Of a stretch of DNA of 28,912 nt, positions 21,973-28,912 are shown one piece after another. Under the pieces are notes generated by a model. It searched no databases and was not told the origin of the DNA. It worked only from the letters and a program-made list of their open reading frames with translations. The stretch is from Chthonomonas sp. UBA2785 (GTDB lineage Bacteria > Armatimonadota > Fimbriimonadia > Fimbriimonadales > Fimbriimonadaceae): contig DEIB01000024.1 of assembly GCA_002352215.1 (NCBI GenBank), positions 1 through 28,912 of the forward strand, written 5' to 3'. Each line of letters begins with the position of its first letter. Position 1 is the stretch's first letter. The position numbers were made by a program, and so were the translations under genes.

Positions 21973-23898
21973 ATGGATCGCCGCATCCATACCGTTCTCA
22001 CTTCGCTCTGCGGTGTGAGCTTGGCGGTAGCCATTTTCGGAGGCCCCGTGTGGGCGTCTTGGTTGGCGGTGGCCTTTGGCTCCGTTCACGCCCTGGAAGA
22101 AGGGTGGGATTCACTTCGTCGCAAGGAATTCGATGTCCATATCCTCATGCTGCTGGCGGCGGCGGGCTCCATCTTTGTGGGCCACCCGACCGAAGCGGCG
22201 GTTTTGCTCTTCCTCTTTGCTTTGGCGGGCACTCTGGAAGAGTTCGCCATGGCGCGGACGAAGTCGGCGATTGAAGGGCTGATCAAGCTCCGGCCGGACG
22301 AGGCCATCCGCATTGATGCCCATGGCGAAACCCGTGTACCCGTCGGGGAAATTGTGGTGGGCGACTTGGTGCGCGTACCGGCTTTCCAGGGCGTGCCGCT
22401 GGACGGCGAGATTGTCGAAGGCGTGACGCAAGCGGACGAAAGCGCCATGACCGGCGAAGCGAGGCCGGTAGACAAGCGGGAAGGGGATCGGCTCTTGGCC
22501 GGCACCCAGAACCTCGAGGGCACGGTGACGATCCGGGTCACGGCGGCGAGCGGGGCCACGATGCTGGAGAAAGTGGTGGCCTTGGTCCACGACGCCCAGG
22601 AGAACAAAGCCAGCGGCGAGCGCATCAGCCAGTGGTTTGGCCAGCGCTACACGTTCTTTGTCTTGGGGGCGGCGCTCCTCAGTTGGGGCATCCGGTTGGC
22701 GGTGGGGCAGGCTCCGCCGGCGGCGCTTTTTGCTTCGCTCACCTTGCTGGTGGCGCTCAGCCCGTGTGCGCTGGTCATCAGCACCCCGGCCACCACGCTT
22801 TCGGCGTTGGCCTGGGCGGCGCAGCGCGGCATGCTGGTACGGGGCGGAGAGTTCATCGAGACGCTGGGCAAAATCGACACCGTTTTCTTAGATAAGACCG
22901 GCACCCTCACCGAGGGCAAATTTGCTCTCACCGAGATTTGCGTGTGCGGCCCGGCGCTGGTGGGAGCGGGAGTGTGCAAAGACGACGCGGGGTGCTGGCA
23001 CCCGGGCGAAGACCCCAGCCAGGCCGCGCGCATGATGCTGGGCCTGGCGGCCGCGCTGGAACAGCACAGTACGCATCCCCTGGCCACGGCCATTGTAAAG
23101 AAGGCCAACGAGTGGGAATTGCCCCTGCCCAACGTGGAAAACGTCAAGGTCGTGCCCGGGAAAGGGGTGGAAGCCCAGTGGCAAGGCTCGGTGGTGCGGA
23201 TTGGTCAGCGGCGGTTCTTTGACGACATGCCGGCCGAGTTTGAGGAGCATGTCAAGGCGTTTGCCGAGCGGGGCGAAACGATCGCGATCCTGAACTCCGG
23301 CGAGCAGTGGGCGGCCCTGACGATGGCCGACCAGCCCAAACCCGGCGTGCGGGAGGCCCTGGACAAGCTGCGCGCGCGGGGCATCAAGCGCATCGCGATG
23401 CTGACCGGCGACCAGCCCGCCACCGCCCACGCCGTGGCCGCCCAGGTGGGCATTGATGAAGTCCACGCCGGTTTGCTGCCGCAGGACAAGGAGAAGCTGG
23501 TTGCCGATTCGATTGCCAAGGGGCAGACCTTGGCCTTCATCGGCGACGGGGTGAATGATGCGCCTAGCCTGGCCCGCGCCCACGTGGGCATTGGCATGGG
23601 GGGCCTGGGGAGCGATATTGCGCTGAACGCCGCCGATGTGGTGCTGATGGACGACAAGGTGGACCGGATTTCGGACCTGATGGCGCTGGGTTCGGCCACG
23701 CGCCGCACCATCCGCGCCAACTTGGTGTTTGCGGGGGTGATCATCGGATTGCTGACGCTCAACAGCGTGCTGTGGGGTGCCCTGATGCCCGGACGAGCCG
23801 AAATGATGCTGCCGATCGCGGTGATTGGGCACGAAGGGTCGACCGTGATCGTGATCCTCAACGGATTGCGACTGCTGGCGGGACCACGCGGCCTTTGA
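21973..23898 (+). CDS. P1B-type heavy-metal-transporting ATPase
   Basis: Metal-exporting ATPase of 641 residues. Core motifs: TGE (160-162) in the actuator domain, SPC (263-265) in the transport helix, phosphorylated Asp307 in DKTGTLT, HP (368-369), TGD near 475 and GDGVNDAP. The last helix carries HEGST (from His620). An SPC motif together with an HEGGT-like motif is characteristic of the P1B-4 subgroup, which moves Co2+, Zn2+ or Fe2+, so copper is unlikely. No N-terminal metal-binding domain is present. An insert just after the phosphorylation site (323-343) contains four Cys (323, 325, 335, 341) and a His and could bind metal. The next genes are not obviously metal-related. Confidence 0.92.
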   Translation: MDRRIHTVLTSLCGVSLAVAIFGGPVWASWLAVAFGSVHALEEGWDSLRRKEFDVHILMLLAAAGSIFVGHPTEAAVLLFLFALAGTLEEFAMARTKSAIEGLIKLRPDEAIRIDAHGETRVPVGEIVVGDLVRVPAFQGVPLDGEIVEGVTQADESAMTGEARPVDKREGDRLLAGTQNLEGTVTIRVTAASGATMLEKVVALVHDAQENKASGERISQWFGQRYTFFVLGAALLSWGIRLAVGQAPPAALFASLTLLVALSPCALVISTPATTLSALAWAAQRGMLVRGGEFIETLGKIDTVFLDKTGTLTEGKFALTEICVCGPALVGAGVCKDDAGCWHPGEDPSQAARMMLGLAAALEQHSTHPLATAIVKKANEWELPLPNVENVKVVPGKGVEAQWQGSVVRIGQRRFFDDMPAEFEEHVKAFAERGETIAILNSGEQWAALTMADQPKPGVREALDKLRARGIKRIAMLTGDQPATAHAVAAQVGIDEVHAGLLPQDKEKLVADSIAKGQTLAFIGDGVNDAPSLARAHVGIGMGGLGSDIALNAADVVLMDDKVDRISDLMALGSATRRTIRANLVFAGVIIGLLTLNSVLWGALMPGRAEMMLPIAVIGHEGSTVIVILNGLRLLAGPRGL

Positions 23899-23903
23899 GA
23901 CCG

Positions 23904-23909
23904 TAGAAT
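23904..23909 (+). promoter_or_regulatory. Candidate -10 element (TAGAAT) of the FMN reductase gene
   Basis: TAGAAT (4-5/6 to consensus) is followed by 6 bases and the ATG at 23916, in the 17-bp spacer after the ATPase gene. No Shine-Dalgarno fits between it and the start codon. Confidence 0.5.
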
Positions 23910-23915
23910 ACGACC

Positions 23916-24485
23916 ATGCATATCCTTGGGCTGGCCGGCAGTGCGCGGCGAGAATCCTTGAATCGCCACTTGTTGAAGTACCTGCTGGGAGAAATCCAAG
24001 CCCGGGGCCACCAGACGGAGACTTTCGAGTTCTCGGAAGTGCCGCTGCCGCTTTACGACGGTGACTTGGAAGCCGAAAGCGGTCTGCCGGATGAAGTGCT
24101 GCAGCTGCGCTCGGCGATCCTGGCGGCCGATGCCGTGGTCATTACGAGCCCGGAATACAACGCTTCGATTACGCCTCTGCTCAAGAACGCGATTGACTGG
24201 GCCAGCCGCACCGACCAGGAAACCGGCCAGGCCAACGTGTGGGCGGGCAAGGTGGTAATGCTAGCGGGGGCCTCGCCGGGCGGACTCGGTGGCCTGCGCG
24301 CCCTGCGCGTGGTGCGCGAGGTGCTGAACGAGGTGATGGCGATCACGGTGCCGCAGCAGGTGAGTGTGGGTGGCGGATTGAGCGCCTACGGCCCCGATGG
24401 GCAACTGGCCAACGAACGAACCAAAGCCCTGAGTGATGGGGCCATCACCGCCTTTTTGCAAATGGCGGAACGGCTGAAAGCCTAA
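23916..24485 (+). CDS. NAD(P)H-dependent FMN reductase
   Basis: Flavodoxin-fold reductase (NADPH-dependent FMN reductase family) that transfers electrons from NAD(P)H to FMN, quinones, azo dyes or metal ions. It has 189 residues, typical for the family. The FMN phosphate loop GSARRESLN is at 7-15, the PEYNASITPLLKNAIDW block at about 79-95 and the GASPGGLGGLRA loop at about 117-128. The first strand MHILGLAGS starts at residue 1, which fixes the start. It follows the metal ATPase by 17 bp on the same strand, but each seems to have its own promoter, so joint function is not assured. The physiological substrate cannot be told. Confidence 0.9.
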   Translation: MHILGLAGSARRESLNRHLLKYLLGEIQARGHQTETFEFSEVPLPLYDGDLEAESGLPDEVLQLRSAILAADAVVITSPEYNASITPLLKNAIDWASRTDQETGQANVWAGKVVMLAGASPGGLGGLRALRVVREVLNEVMAITVPQQVSVGGGLSAYGPDGQLANERTKALSDGAITAFLQMAERLKA

Positions 24486-24514
24486 ATCTCTGCCAATTCC
24501 GGGCCGTCATCGGC

Positions 24515-24520
24515 TAGGCT
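24515..24520 (+). promoter_or_regulatory. Candidate -10 element (TAGGCT) of the isocitrate dehydrogenase gene
   Basis: TAGGCT, a weak match, is followed by 6 bases and the ATG at 24527. Its support is mainly positional: five other gene heads in this window have TANNNT at the same distance. Confidence 0.4.
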
Positions 24521-24526
24521 AACGCC

Positions 24527-25975
24527 ATGGAGCAAAAGGTTCCGATTACAGTGGCGTTCGGCGATGGCATTGGCCCGGAAATCATGCCCGAGGTGCTCAA
24601 GATCCTCAAGGCCGCCAACGCCGCCATCGAGATCGAGACCATTGAGATCGGCGAAAAGGTTTACAACCAGGGCGTATCGAGCGGCATTGCGGATTCCAGC
24701 TGGGAATCGCTCCGCCGCACCAAGGTTTTCTTGAAGTCGCCCATCACCACACCGCAGGGGGGCGGCTTTAAGAGTCTAAACGTCACGGTGCGCAAGACGC
24801 TGGGCCTCTACGCCAACGTGCGCCCGTGCGTGGGTTACTACCCGATCATCCAGACCAAGCACCCCAAGATGGACGTGGTCATCGTCCGGGAGAACGAGGA
24901 AGACCTCTACGCCGGGATTGAGCACCGGCAGACCGACGAGGCTTACCAAAGCCTGAAGCTGGTGACCCAGCCGGGCACTGAGAAGATCGTCCGCTACGCC
25001 TTTGAATACGCGAAGGCCAACAACCGCAAGAAGGTGTCGTGCTTTAGCAAGGACAACATCATGAAGCTGACGGACGGCCTGTTCCACAAGATTTTTGATG
25101 AGGTCGGCGCCGAGTATCCGGACATCGAAAAGGATCACTGGATCGTGGACATCGGTTCGGCCCGCTTGGCCGATACGCCGGAGATCTTTGACGTCATCGT
25201 GACGAGCAACCTCTACGGCGACATCATCAGCGACATTGCGGCTCAGATTACGGGTTCGGTGGGGCTGGGCGGCTCGGCCAACATTGGCGAATCGTGCGCG
25301 ATGTTCGAAGCGATCCACGGCAGCGCGCCGATGATTGCGGGGCAGGGCATTGCCAACCCGAGCGGCCTGCTGCTCGGCGCGGTGCAGATGCTGGTGCATA
25401 TTGGTCAGCCGGAAGTGGCCGAGACCGTGCACAACGCCTGGCTGAAGACGCTGGAAGACGGCATCCACACGCCGGACATCTACCGCGAGGGCGTGAGCCA
25501 AAAGCGAGTAAGCACCCAGGAGTTCGGCGACGCCGTGGCCGCCCGCGTGGGGCAGCGCCCCACCACCCTCGCGGCGGTGGAGTACGACAAGGAGCGCAAC
25601 GTGTGCTCACCGGTGCCGCGCTTGCAACGGCGACCGGCCGGGAAGAAGGAAGTGGTCGGTATCGACGTGTTTGTGCACGACCGCAGCACGGACAAGCAGG
25701 CCTTTGGCGACAAGATCGCGGCACTCTCCACCGGCAAAGCCAAGTTACGGCTGGTGACGAATCGAGGCGTGCTGGTGTGGCCGGACGGCTTCCCCGAAAC
25801 GGCGGTCGTGGACCACTGGCGCTGCCGCTTCATGGCCACCGAAGGCACGATCAGCAGTGCGGATGTGGTGGAACTGCTCGGTCGGTTTGCCGCAGCGGGC
25901 GTTGATTTTGTGAAGACGGAGCAACTCTGTAAGTTCGACGGCGTCGTTTCGTACAGCCAAGCCCAAGGCGAGTAA
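24527..25975 (+). CDS. icd: Isocitrate dehydrogenase, Thermus-like with C-terminal extension
   Basis: Oxidatively decarboxylates isocitrate to 2-oxoglutarate in the TCA cycle. It is a beta-decarboxylating dehydrogenase: GDGIGPEI at 12-19, the substrate block LNVTVRKTLGLYANVRPC, the ENEEDLYAG loop, metal-binding Asp residues in TSNLYGDIISD, and the AIHGSAP block with His264. The 482-residue length and a C-terminal extension of about 140 residues match the Thermus/Rickettsia-type enzyme rather than the roughly 416-residue E. coli one. The cofactor loop reads HGSAP-Met269-Ile270-Ala-Gly. NADP enzymes usually have Lys-Tyr there and NAD enzymes Asp-Ile, so the cofactor is uncertain, leaning to NAD. 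3-isopropylmalate dehydrogenase is unlikely because of the extension and the substrate block. Confidence 0.88.
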   Translation: MEQKVPITVAFGDGIGPEIMPEVLKILKAANAAIEIETIEIGEKVYNQGVSSGIADSSWESLRRTKVFLKSPITTPQGGGFKSLNVTVRKTLGLYANVRPCVGYYPIIQTKHPKMDVVIVRENEEDLYAGIEHRQTDEAYQSLKLVTQPGTEKIVRYAFEYAKANNRKKVSCFSKDNIMKLTDGLFHKIFDEVGAEYPDIEKDHWIVDIGSARLADTPEIFDVIVTSNLYGDIISDIAAQITGSVGLGGSANIGESCAMFEAIHGSAPMIAGQGIANPSGLLLGAVQMLVHIGQPEVAETVHNAWLKTLEDGIHTPDIYREGVSQKRVSTQEFGDAVAARVGQRPTTLAAVEYDKERNVCSPVPRLQRRPAGKKEVVGIDVFVHDRSTDKQAFGDKIAALSTGKAKLRLVTNRGVLVWPDGFPETAVVDHWRCRFMATEGTISSADVVELLGRFAAAGVDFVKTEQLCKFDGVVSYSQAQGE

Positions 25976-25997
25976 AATCCTGGACATTGTAGGGTGT

Positions 25998-26015
25998 GGA
26001 GCCGGGAACGGCTCC
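25998..26015 (+). other. Stem-loop in the leader of the S41 peptidase gene
   Basis: GGAGCCG-GGAA-CGGCTCC is a perfect 7-bp stem with a GNRA-type loop in the 61-bp spacer. A TAAAAT at 25973-25978 could be the promoter, placing the hairpin in the leader. No T-run follows, so it is not a normal terminator of the icd gene. Confidence 0.4.
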
Positions 26016-26036
26016 TCATTCGTATAACCAGGAAGA

Positions 26037-27092
26037 ATGATGAACGCCAAGGGATTCCGAAGCGCACTGGCCGTTTTTGTTGCCGCCGGCATGATGCTGG
26101 TTCACGCCCAAAACGATGCCCCGACGCTGAACCAGACCCAAAAGAAAGAGGTCATCGATGCGATTGGCAAGACGCTGGTTGAGCGTGCGTTCGTTCCGAA
26201 CATTGACTTCGGAACCTGGCCCGAATTGGTGCGTCGTGAATCCGACATGGTGGAGCGATCCTCAACTCCGGCTGCTTTCACCGCTACCCTCAATCGCCTT
26301 CTGAGAACCTACGGTATCAGCCACATTCGGTTGTCTCCGGGGAGCGGGCGCGTGGCTTCGGTGCCGAGCTTGCCCTCGGTCAATGACGTTCTCTTGCTAG
26401 TGCAAGAGGCGCCGCCCCGCCGTGAGACGCTTACTATTGTTGGAGAGATTGCCGTTCTACGCGTACCGACGTTCTCCGATGGCTACAGCCGAGAGAACAT
26501 CGAAAAGCTGATGAAGGAAGCCCACGAGGAAGAGGCCAAAGGCTTGATCCTGGACCTGCGCCGCAATGGCGGGGGGGCCAGTAGCAACCTTAACCACCTG
26601 CTTTCGTTGATTCTGCCGCCGAATACGGAATACGGCGTGTTCCTTAGCCGCCGCATCGTTTCCGATTGGCAGCGGGCGCATCCGAACGAAGAGGTTGACC
26701 TGGGACGCGTGGCGACCTGGACGACTTCGCGAGCCCGCACCCGGCCGCGGGGCATTGATCCCTTCAAGGGCCCGATTGCGGTGATGATTGACCGGGGATC
26801 GGCGAGCGCTAGCGAGATTACGGCCGCCGCGCTGAAGGAAAATGCCGACGCCATTTTAGTGGGATCGAACTCGGCGGGGGCCGTGTTGGCCAGTGTGAAT
26901 GCCCGATTGCCGCATGGGTTCTCACTGCAATATCCGGTGAGTGACTACATCACGACCAAGGGACGACGGTTGGAGAAGCAGCCCCTGGAGCCGGATGTGC
27001 GGGAAACAGGACGCGTGACCAGCAGCGAAGATCCCGTGCGCGCAGCGGCGCTGAAAGCCGTCCGCGCCAAGCTCAACGAGAGCGGAGCTTAG
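26037..27092 (+). CDS. Exported S41-family (C-terminal processing peptidase-like) protein
   Basis: A 351-residue protein with a signal peptide (about 1-24, ending HAQ). The S41 core is seen in IAVLRVPTFSDG (138-149), GLILDLRRNGGG (169-180) and the nucleophile loop DRGSASASEITAAAL with probable Ser257. The loop that in CtpA/Prc carries the catalytic Lys (GKxxxQ) reads VGSNSAGAVLAS, with Ala282 in the Lys position. This resembles the TAGAVL-type loop of S41 proteins that use other residues. A PDZ domain is not recognisable; the N-terminal 110 residues look helical. A second ATG at 26040 has better spacing to AGGAAG (26030-26035) and may be the true start. Its stop overlaps that of the convergent pilin gene. 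Confidence 0.8.
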   Translation: MMNAKGFRSALAVFVAAGMMLVHAQNDAPTLNQTQKKEVIDAIGKTLVERAFVPNIDFGTWPELVRRESDMVERSSTPAAFTATLNRLLRTYGISHIRLSPGSGRVASVPSLPSVNDVLLLVQEAPPRRETLTIVGEIAVLRVPTFSDGYSRENIEKLMKEAHEEEAKGLILDLRRNGGGASSNLNHLLSLILPPNTEYGVFLSRRIVSDWQRAHPNEEVDLGRVATWTTSRARTRPRGIDPFKGPIAVMIDRGSASASEITAAALKENADAILVGSNSAGAVLASVNARLPHGFSLQYPVSDYITTKGRRLEKQPLEPDVRETGRVTSSEDPVRAAALKAVRAKLNESGA

Positions 27093-27538
27093 TAATCGGC
27101 GAAGGGCGTGCCGTTCGAGTCGTTGCCCGTGGCCGACGGCTTAACCACGCCCACCGAACCCGATGACGTGGAGTACAAAAATGGCTGATCCGAAACCGGA
27201 TCGAACCGGACGGCTTCCACATACGGACCACGCCAAGAGGTGTCCACCAGGTTGCGGGTCGCACCATTCGCATTCAGCCCCGTGCTAGGGGCCGTTCGAG
27301 CGGCTAAGTCGCTGAGCGTGGACGGATAGAGTCCGGTGTCACTGTAGAAGACGTAGATCGCGCTGCGATAGACCTGGAGGTCGGTGCGGAGCGCGGATTC
27401 GCGGCTCTTGCGCTGAATATCGTTGAACTTAGGTACAGCAATGGCCGTGAGAATCCCAATGATGCTCACCACCACCATCATTTCCACAAGCGAGAAGCCT
27501 GCGAGCCGCGTCCGAGTCACATTAAAGATATTCGGCAT
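27089..27538 (-). CDS. Type IV pilin / GspG-like pseudopilin
   Basis: Filament subunit of a type IV pilus or pseudopilus, 149 residues. A 14-residue leader ends in Gly14, and the mature protein would start with Phe15. FSLVEMMVVVSIIGILTAIAVP (15-36) is the class III N-terminal helix with Glu at mature position 5. These are the signals for PilD cleavage and N-methylation. The C-terminal part has GLYPSTLSDLAA and a WRGPYVEAVRFDPVSDQPF stretch typical of GspG-like major pseudopilins. It follows pilC by 34 bp on the same strand, so it belongs to the pilB-pilC unit. No Shine-Dalgarno is evident. Confidence 0.92.
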   Translation of the reverse strand: MPNIFNVTRTRLAGFSLVEMMVVVSIIGILTAIAVPKFNDIQRKSRESALRTDLQVYRSAIYVFYSDTGLYPSTLSDLAARTAPSTGLNANGATRNLVDTSWRGPYVEAVRFDPVSDQPFLYSTSSGSVGVVKPSATGNDSNGTPFADY

Positions 27539-27572
27539 AGCTTTTGCGATTTCTTAGTGTCCACCCTCAATT

Positions 27573-28817
27573 TCAGATTTTCTGCATGATGCTGAAGAGC
27601 GGGGTGATGATCGATAGGGTGATCATCCCAATGACACCGCCCATCACCACGATGAGAATGGGTTCAAAAAGGCTGACGACGGCTTTCAGGCGGGCATCGG
27701 CGTCGTTCTCCATCTGCAGGGCGGCGCGGTCGAGCAGGGGCGCCAGGCGACCGGTGCGTTCGCCGATGGAAATGAGCTGGACAAGCGTGGATGGCAAGAT
27801 GGCGGTGCGGGCCAAGGACTCGCCTAAGGTTTGACCGTTTTGTAGGTCATCCTGGGCCGTCAAAAAGGCGCTTTCGAGGCTGGGCAAGCCCGCCACGTTC
27901 GCCGCGTGTTCCAGAGATTCCACCAAGCGGATGTTGGCCCCGGTGAGGGCGGCCAGCGTGTGGATGGAGCGGGATAGTGCGACCTTGAAAATGAGCTCGC
28001 CCACCACAGGAATGCGCAGGGCAAACACGAGAACCGCCCGGCGGACATCTTCTCGCTTCCAGGCGAGCTTGGCCCCCACAAAGATGGCAATCGAGACACC
28101 AAAAGTGACCAGGGGATAAAGCCGGAAGAGGTTGCCGAAGGCCATCAGCATCCGCGTCATTAGCGGAGGCTCGATGTCCATTTGCTTGAACGTTTCCACG
28201 AACTGCGGCAGCACCAGCACCACCAGCGAGATCACGCTGAGGAAGGAAACGACCGTTAGAATCGCCGGATAGATCAGCGCATTGATGACCTTGCCGCGCA
28301 TGGCGGCGGAGCGCTCCATCTGCTCGGCGGCGGAGCCCAGCGCCTTGTCGAGGTTGCCCCCTTCTTCGCCCACGGCAATCATGTTGCAGGCGAGGGTGTT
28401 GAACATCTTGGGGTGCTCGCGCATGGCTTCGCCGAGCGCAGATCCCCCGATGACGCGATCCTTAATGTCGCGGATGGTCTCCGTGAGATCGGGCGTACCG
28501 GCTTCGAGCGAGACCGTTTCCAGGGCTTCCTTCAGGGGGACGCCGGATTCGGCCATGACGCCAAGATTGCGCAAGACGGTGATCACATCTTCCGTCTTCG
28601 TCTTCTTCTTGCGTAGTGAACTGAGAAATCCCGGAGTGGCGCCTGCGCCTTCTTCGGCTTCTTCTAGCGGCTGAGCGGTGTCAAGCAGCGGCACAATGCT
28701 AATCACGCGCCCACGCTGGCTCAGCTCTTGCGTCGCTTGGTCTACGCTCTCGGCGCGGACTTGACCCGTATGCGTTTCACCATCCGGTGAGACGAATTTA
28801 TAACGGTAAGCGCTCAT
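27573..28817 (-). CDS. pilC: Type IV pilus inner-membrane platform protein PilC
   Basis: Polytopic platform protein that links the assembly ATPase to the growing pilus. It has 414 residues, normal for PilC/GspF. An N-terminal YRYKFVSPDGETHTGQVRAES block is followed by two homologous T2SS-F domains (about 78-200 and 280-405). Hydrophobic helices lie near 185-207, 233-252 and 378-402. The conserved GEEGGNLDKAL (about 154-164) and its repeat GERTGRLAPLLD are clear. Its ATG overlaps the stop of the upstream pilB-type gene (ATGA), and the pilin gene follows. Confidence 0.94.
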   Translation of the reverse strand: MSAYRYKFVSPDGETHTGQVRAESVDQATQELSQRGRVISIVPLLDTAQPLEEAEEGAGATPGFLSSLRKKKTKTEDVITVLRNLGVMAESGVPLKEALETVSLEAGTPDLTETIRDIKDRVIGGSALGEAMREHPKMFNTLACNMIAVGEEGGNLDKALGSAAEQMERSAAMRGKVINALIYPAILTVVSFLSVISLVVLVLPQFVETFKQMDIEPPLMTRMLMAFGNLFRLYPLVTFGVSIAIFVGAKLAWKREDVRRAVLVFALRIPVVGELIFKVALSRSIHTLAALTGANIRLVESLEHAANVAGLPSLESAFLTAQDDLQNGQTLGESLARTAILPSTLVQLISIGERTGRLAPLLDRAALQMENDADARLKAVVSLFEPILIVVMGGVIGMITLSIITPLFSIMQKI

Positions 28818-28912
28818 TCTTGACTTTCATTCGGCGTGACGCGGAGCACTTCCTCGACCGTCGAGACCCCGTCCATGACCTTGGTGAGGGCGTCTTGGCG
28901 AAGGGTTCGCAT
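28814..28912 (-). CDS. pilB: C-terminal end of a PilB/PilT/GspE-type assembly ATPase (partial)
   Basis: The last 32 codons of a gene that enters from the right edge. They read MRTLRQDALTKVMDGVSTV and then EEVLRVTPNE before the stop at 28814-28816. This is the usual C-terminus of PilB/GspE secretion ATPases (a TLRQDG-like block followed by EEVLRVT). The stop overlaps the pilC start. Its position before pilC favours PilB over the retraction ATPase PilT. The first ATG in view (28912) is an internal Met, not the gene start. Confidence 0.8.
   Translation of the reverse strand: MRTLRQDALTKVMDGVSTVEEVLRVTPNESQE

Overview
This is a GC-rich (roughly 60-65% by eye) bacterial chromosomal segment. It is densely packed, with both strands used, many 4-bp ATGA/GTGA stop-start overlaps and no tRNA, rRNA, CRISPR array, insertion sequence or phage gene that I can see. 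The gene content points to a diderm: a type IV pilus secretin, TolC/MFP/RND efflux, a KdsD-type sugar isomerase and lipoproteins. The mix of a PASTA-kinase operon, Thermus-like isocitrate dehydrogenase, pilin/secretin genes and probable leaderless promoters resembles Armatimonadota (Fimbriimonadia-like). That placement is inference and only moderately sure.

Layout. 1-1750: glycine-rich tail of an upstream gene, then the pilus secretin pilQ and an intrinsic terminator. 1752-7342 (+): a tightly coupled operon, aroK-aroB-small membrane protein-PASTA pseudokinase-rpe-small membrane protein-ribD, ending in a terminator. 7354-9931: divergent pdxT (-) and arginase-kdsD (+). 9937-12545 (-): a GAF-GGDEF diguanylate cyclase, then the rplU-rpmA ribosomal operon with its own sigma70-type promoter and terminator. 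12633-15194 (+): a clostripain-family lipoprotein with a Cys-to-Ser change at the nucleophile, a 295-bp non-coding gap with strong hairpins, and rpsR with a UUCG-loop terminator. 15233-21954 (+): an AbrB-fold regulator, TolC-like channel, HlyD-type adaptor and an enlarged RND pump. 21973-27092 (+): a P1B metal ATPase, an NAD(P)H:FMN reductase, an isocitrate dehydrogenase and an S41-family peptidase. 27089-28912 (-): pseudopilin, pilC and the 3' end of a pilB-type ATPase gene.

How the parts fit. The two ends encode type IV pilus parts: the outer-membrane secretin at the left, and the assembly ATPase, platform protein and pilin at the right. The first half holds several enzymes fed by pentose phosphates: AroB, Rpe, RibD (riboflavin pathway), PdxT (PLP synthase) and KdsD. 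The efflux operon is a complete tripartite pump with a local regulator and a candidate operator.

The main points for a second look are: (1) the PASTA kinase lacks the VAIK lysine, the alpha-C glutamate and the DFG aspartate, so it reads as a pseudokinase, with neither the usual PP2C phosphatase nor rsgA beside it; (2) six transcription-unit heads carry a TANNNT hexamer exactly 6-7 nt before the ATG, which suggests widespread leaderless transcription; (3) an intrinsic terminator ends 1 nt before the aroK start codon; (4) the clostripain-like protein has Ser in place of its catalytic Cys; (5) the RND pump carries an extra hydrophobic insert of about 80 residues; (6) the P1B ATPase has a Cys-rich insert next to its phosphorylation site.
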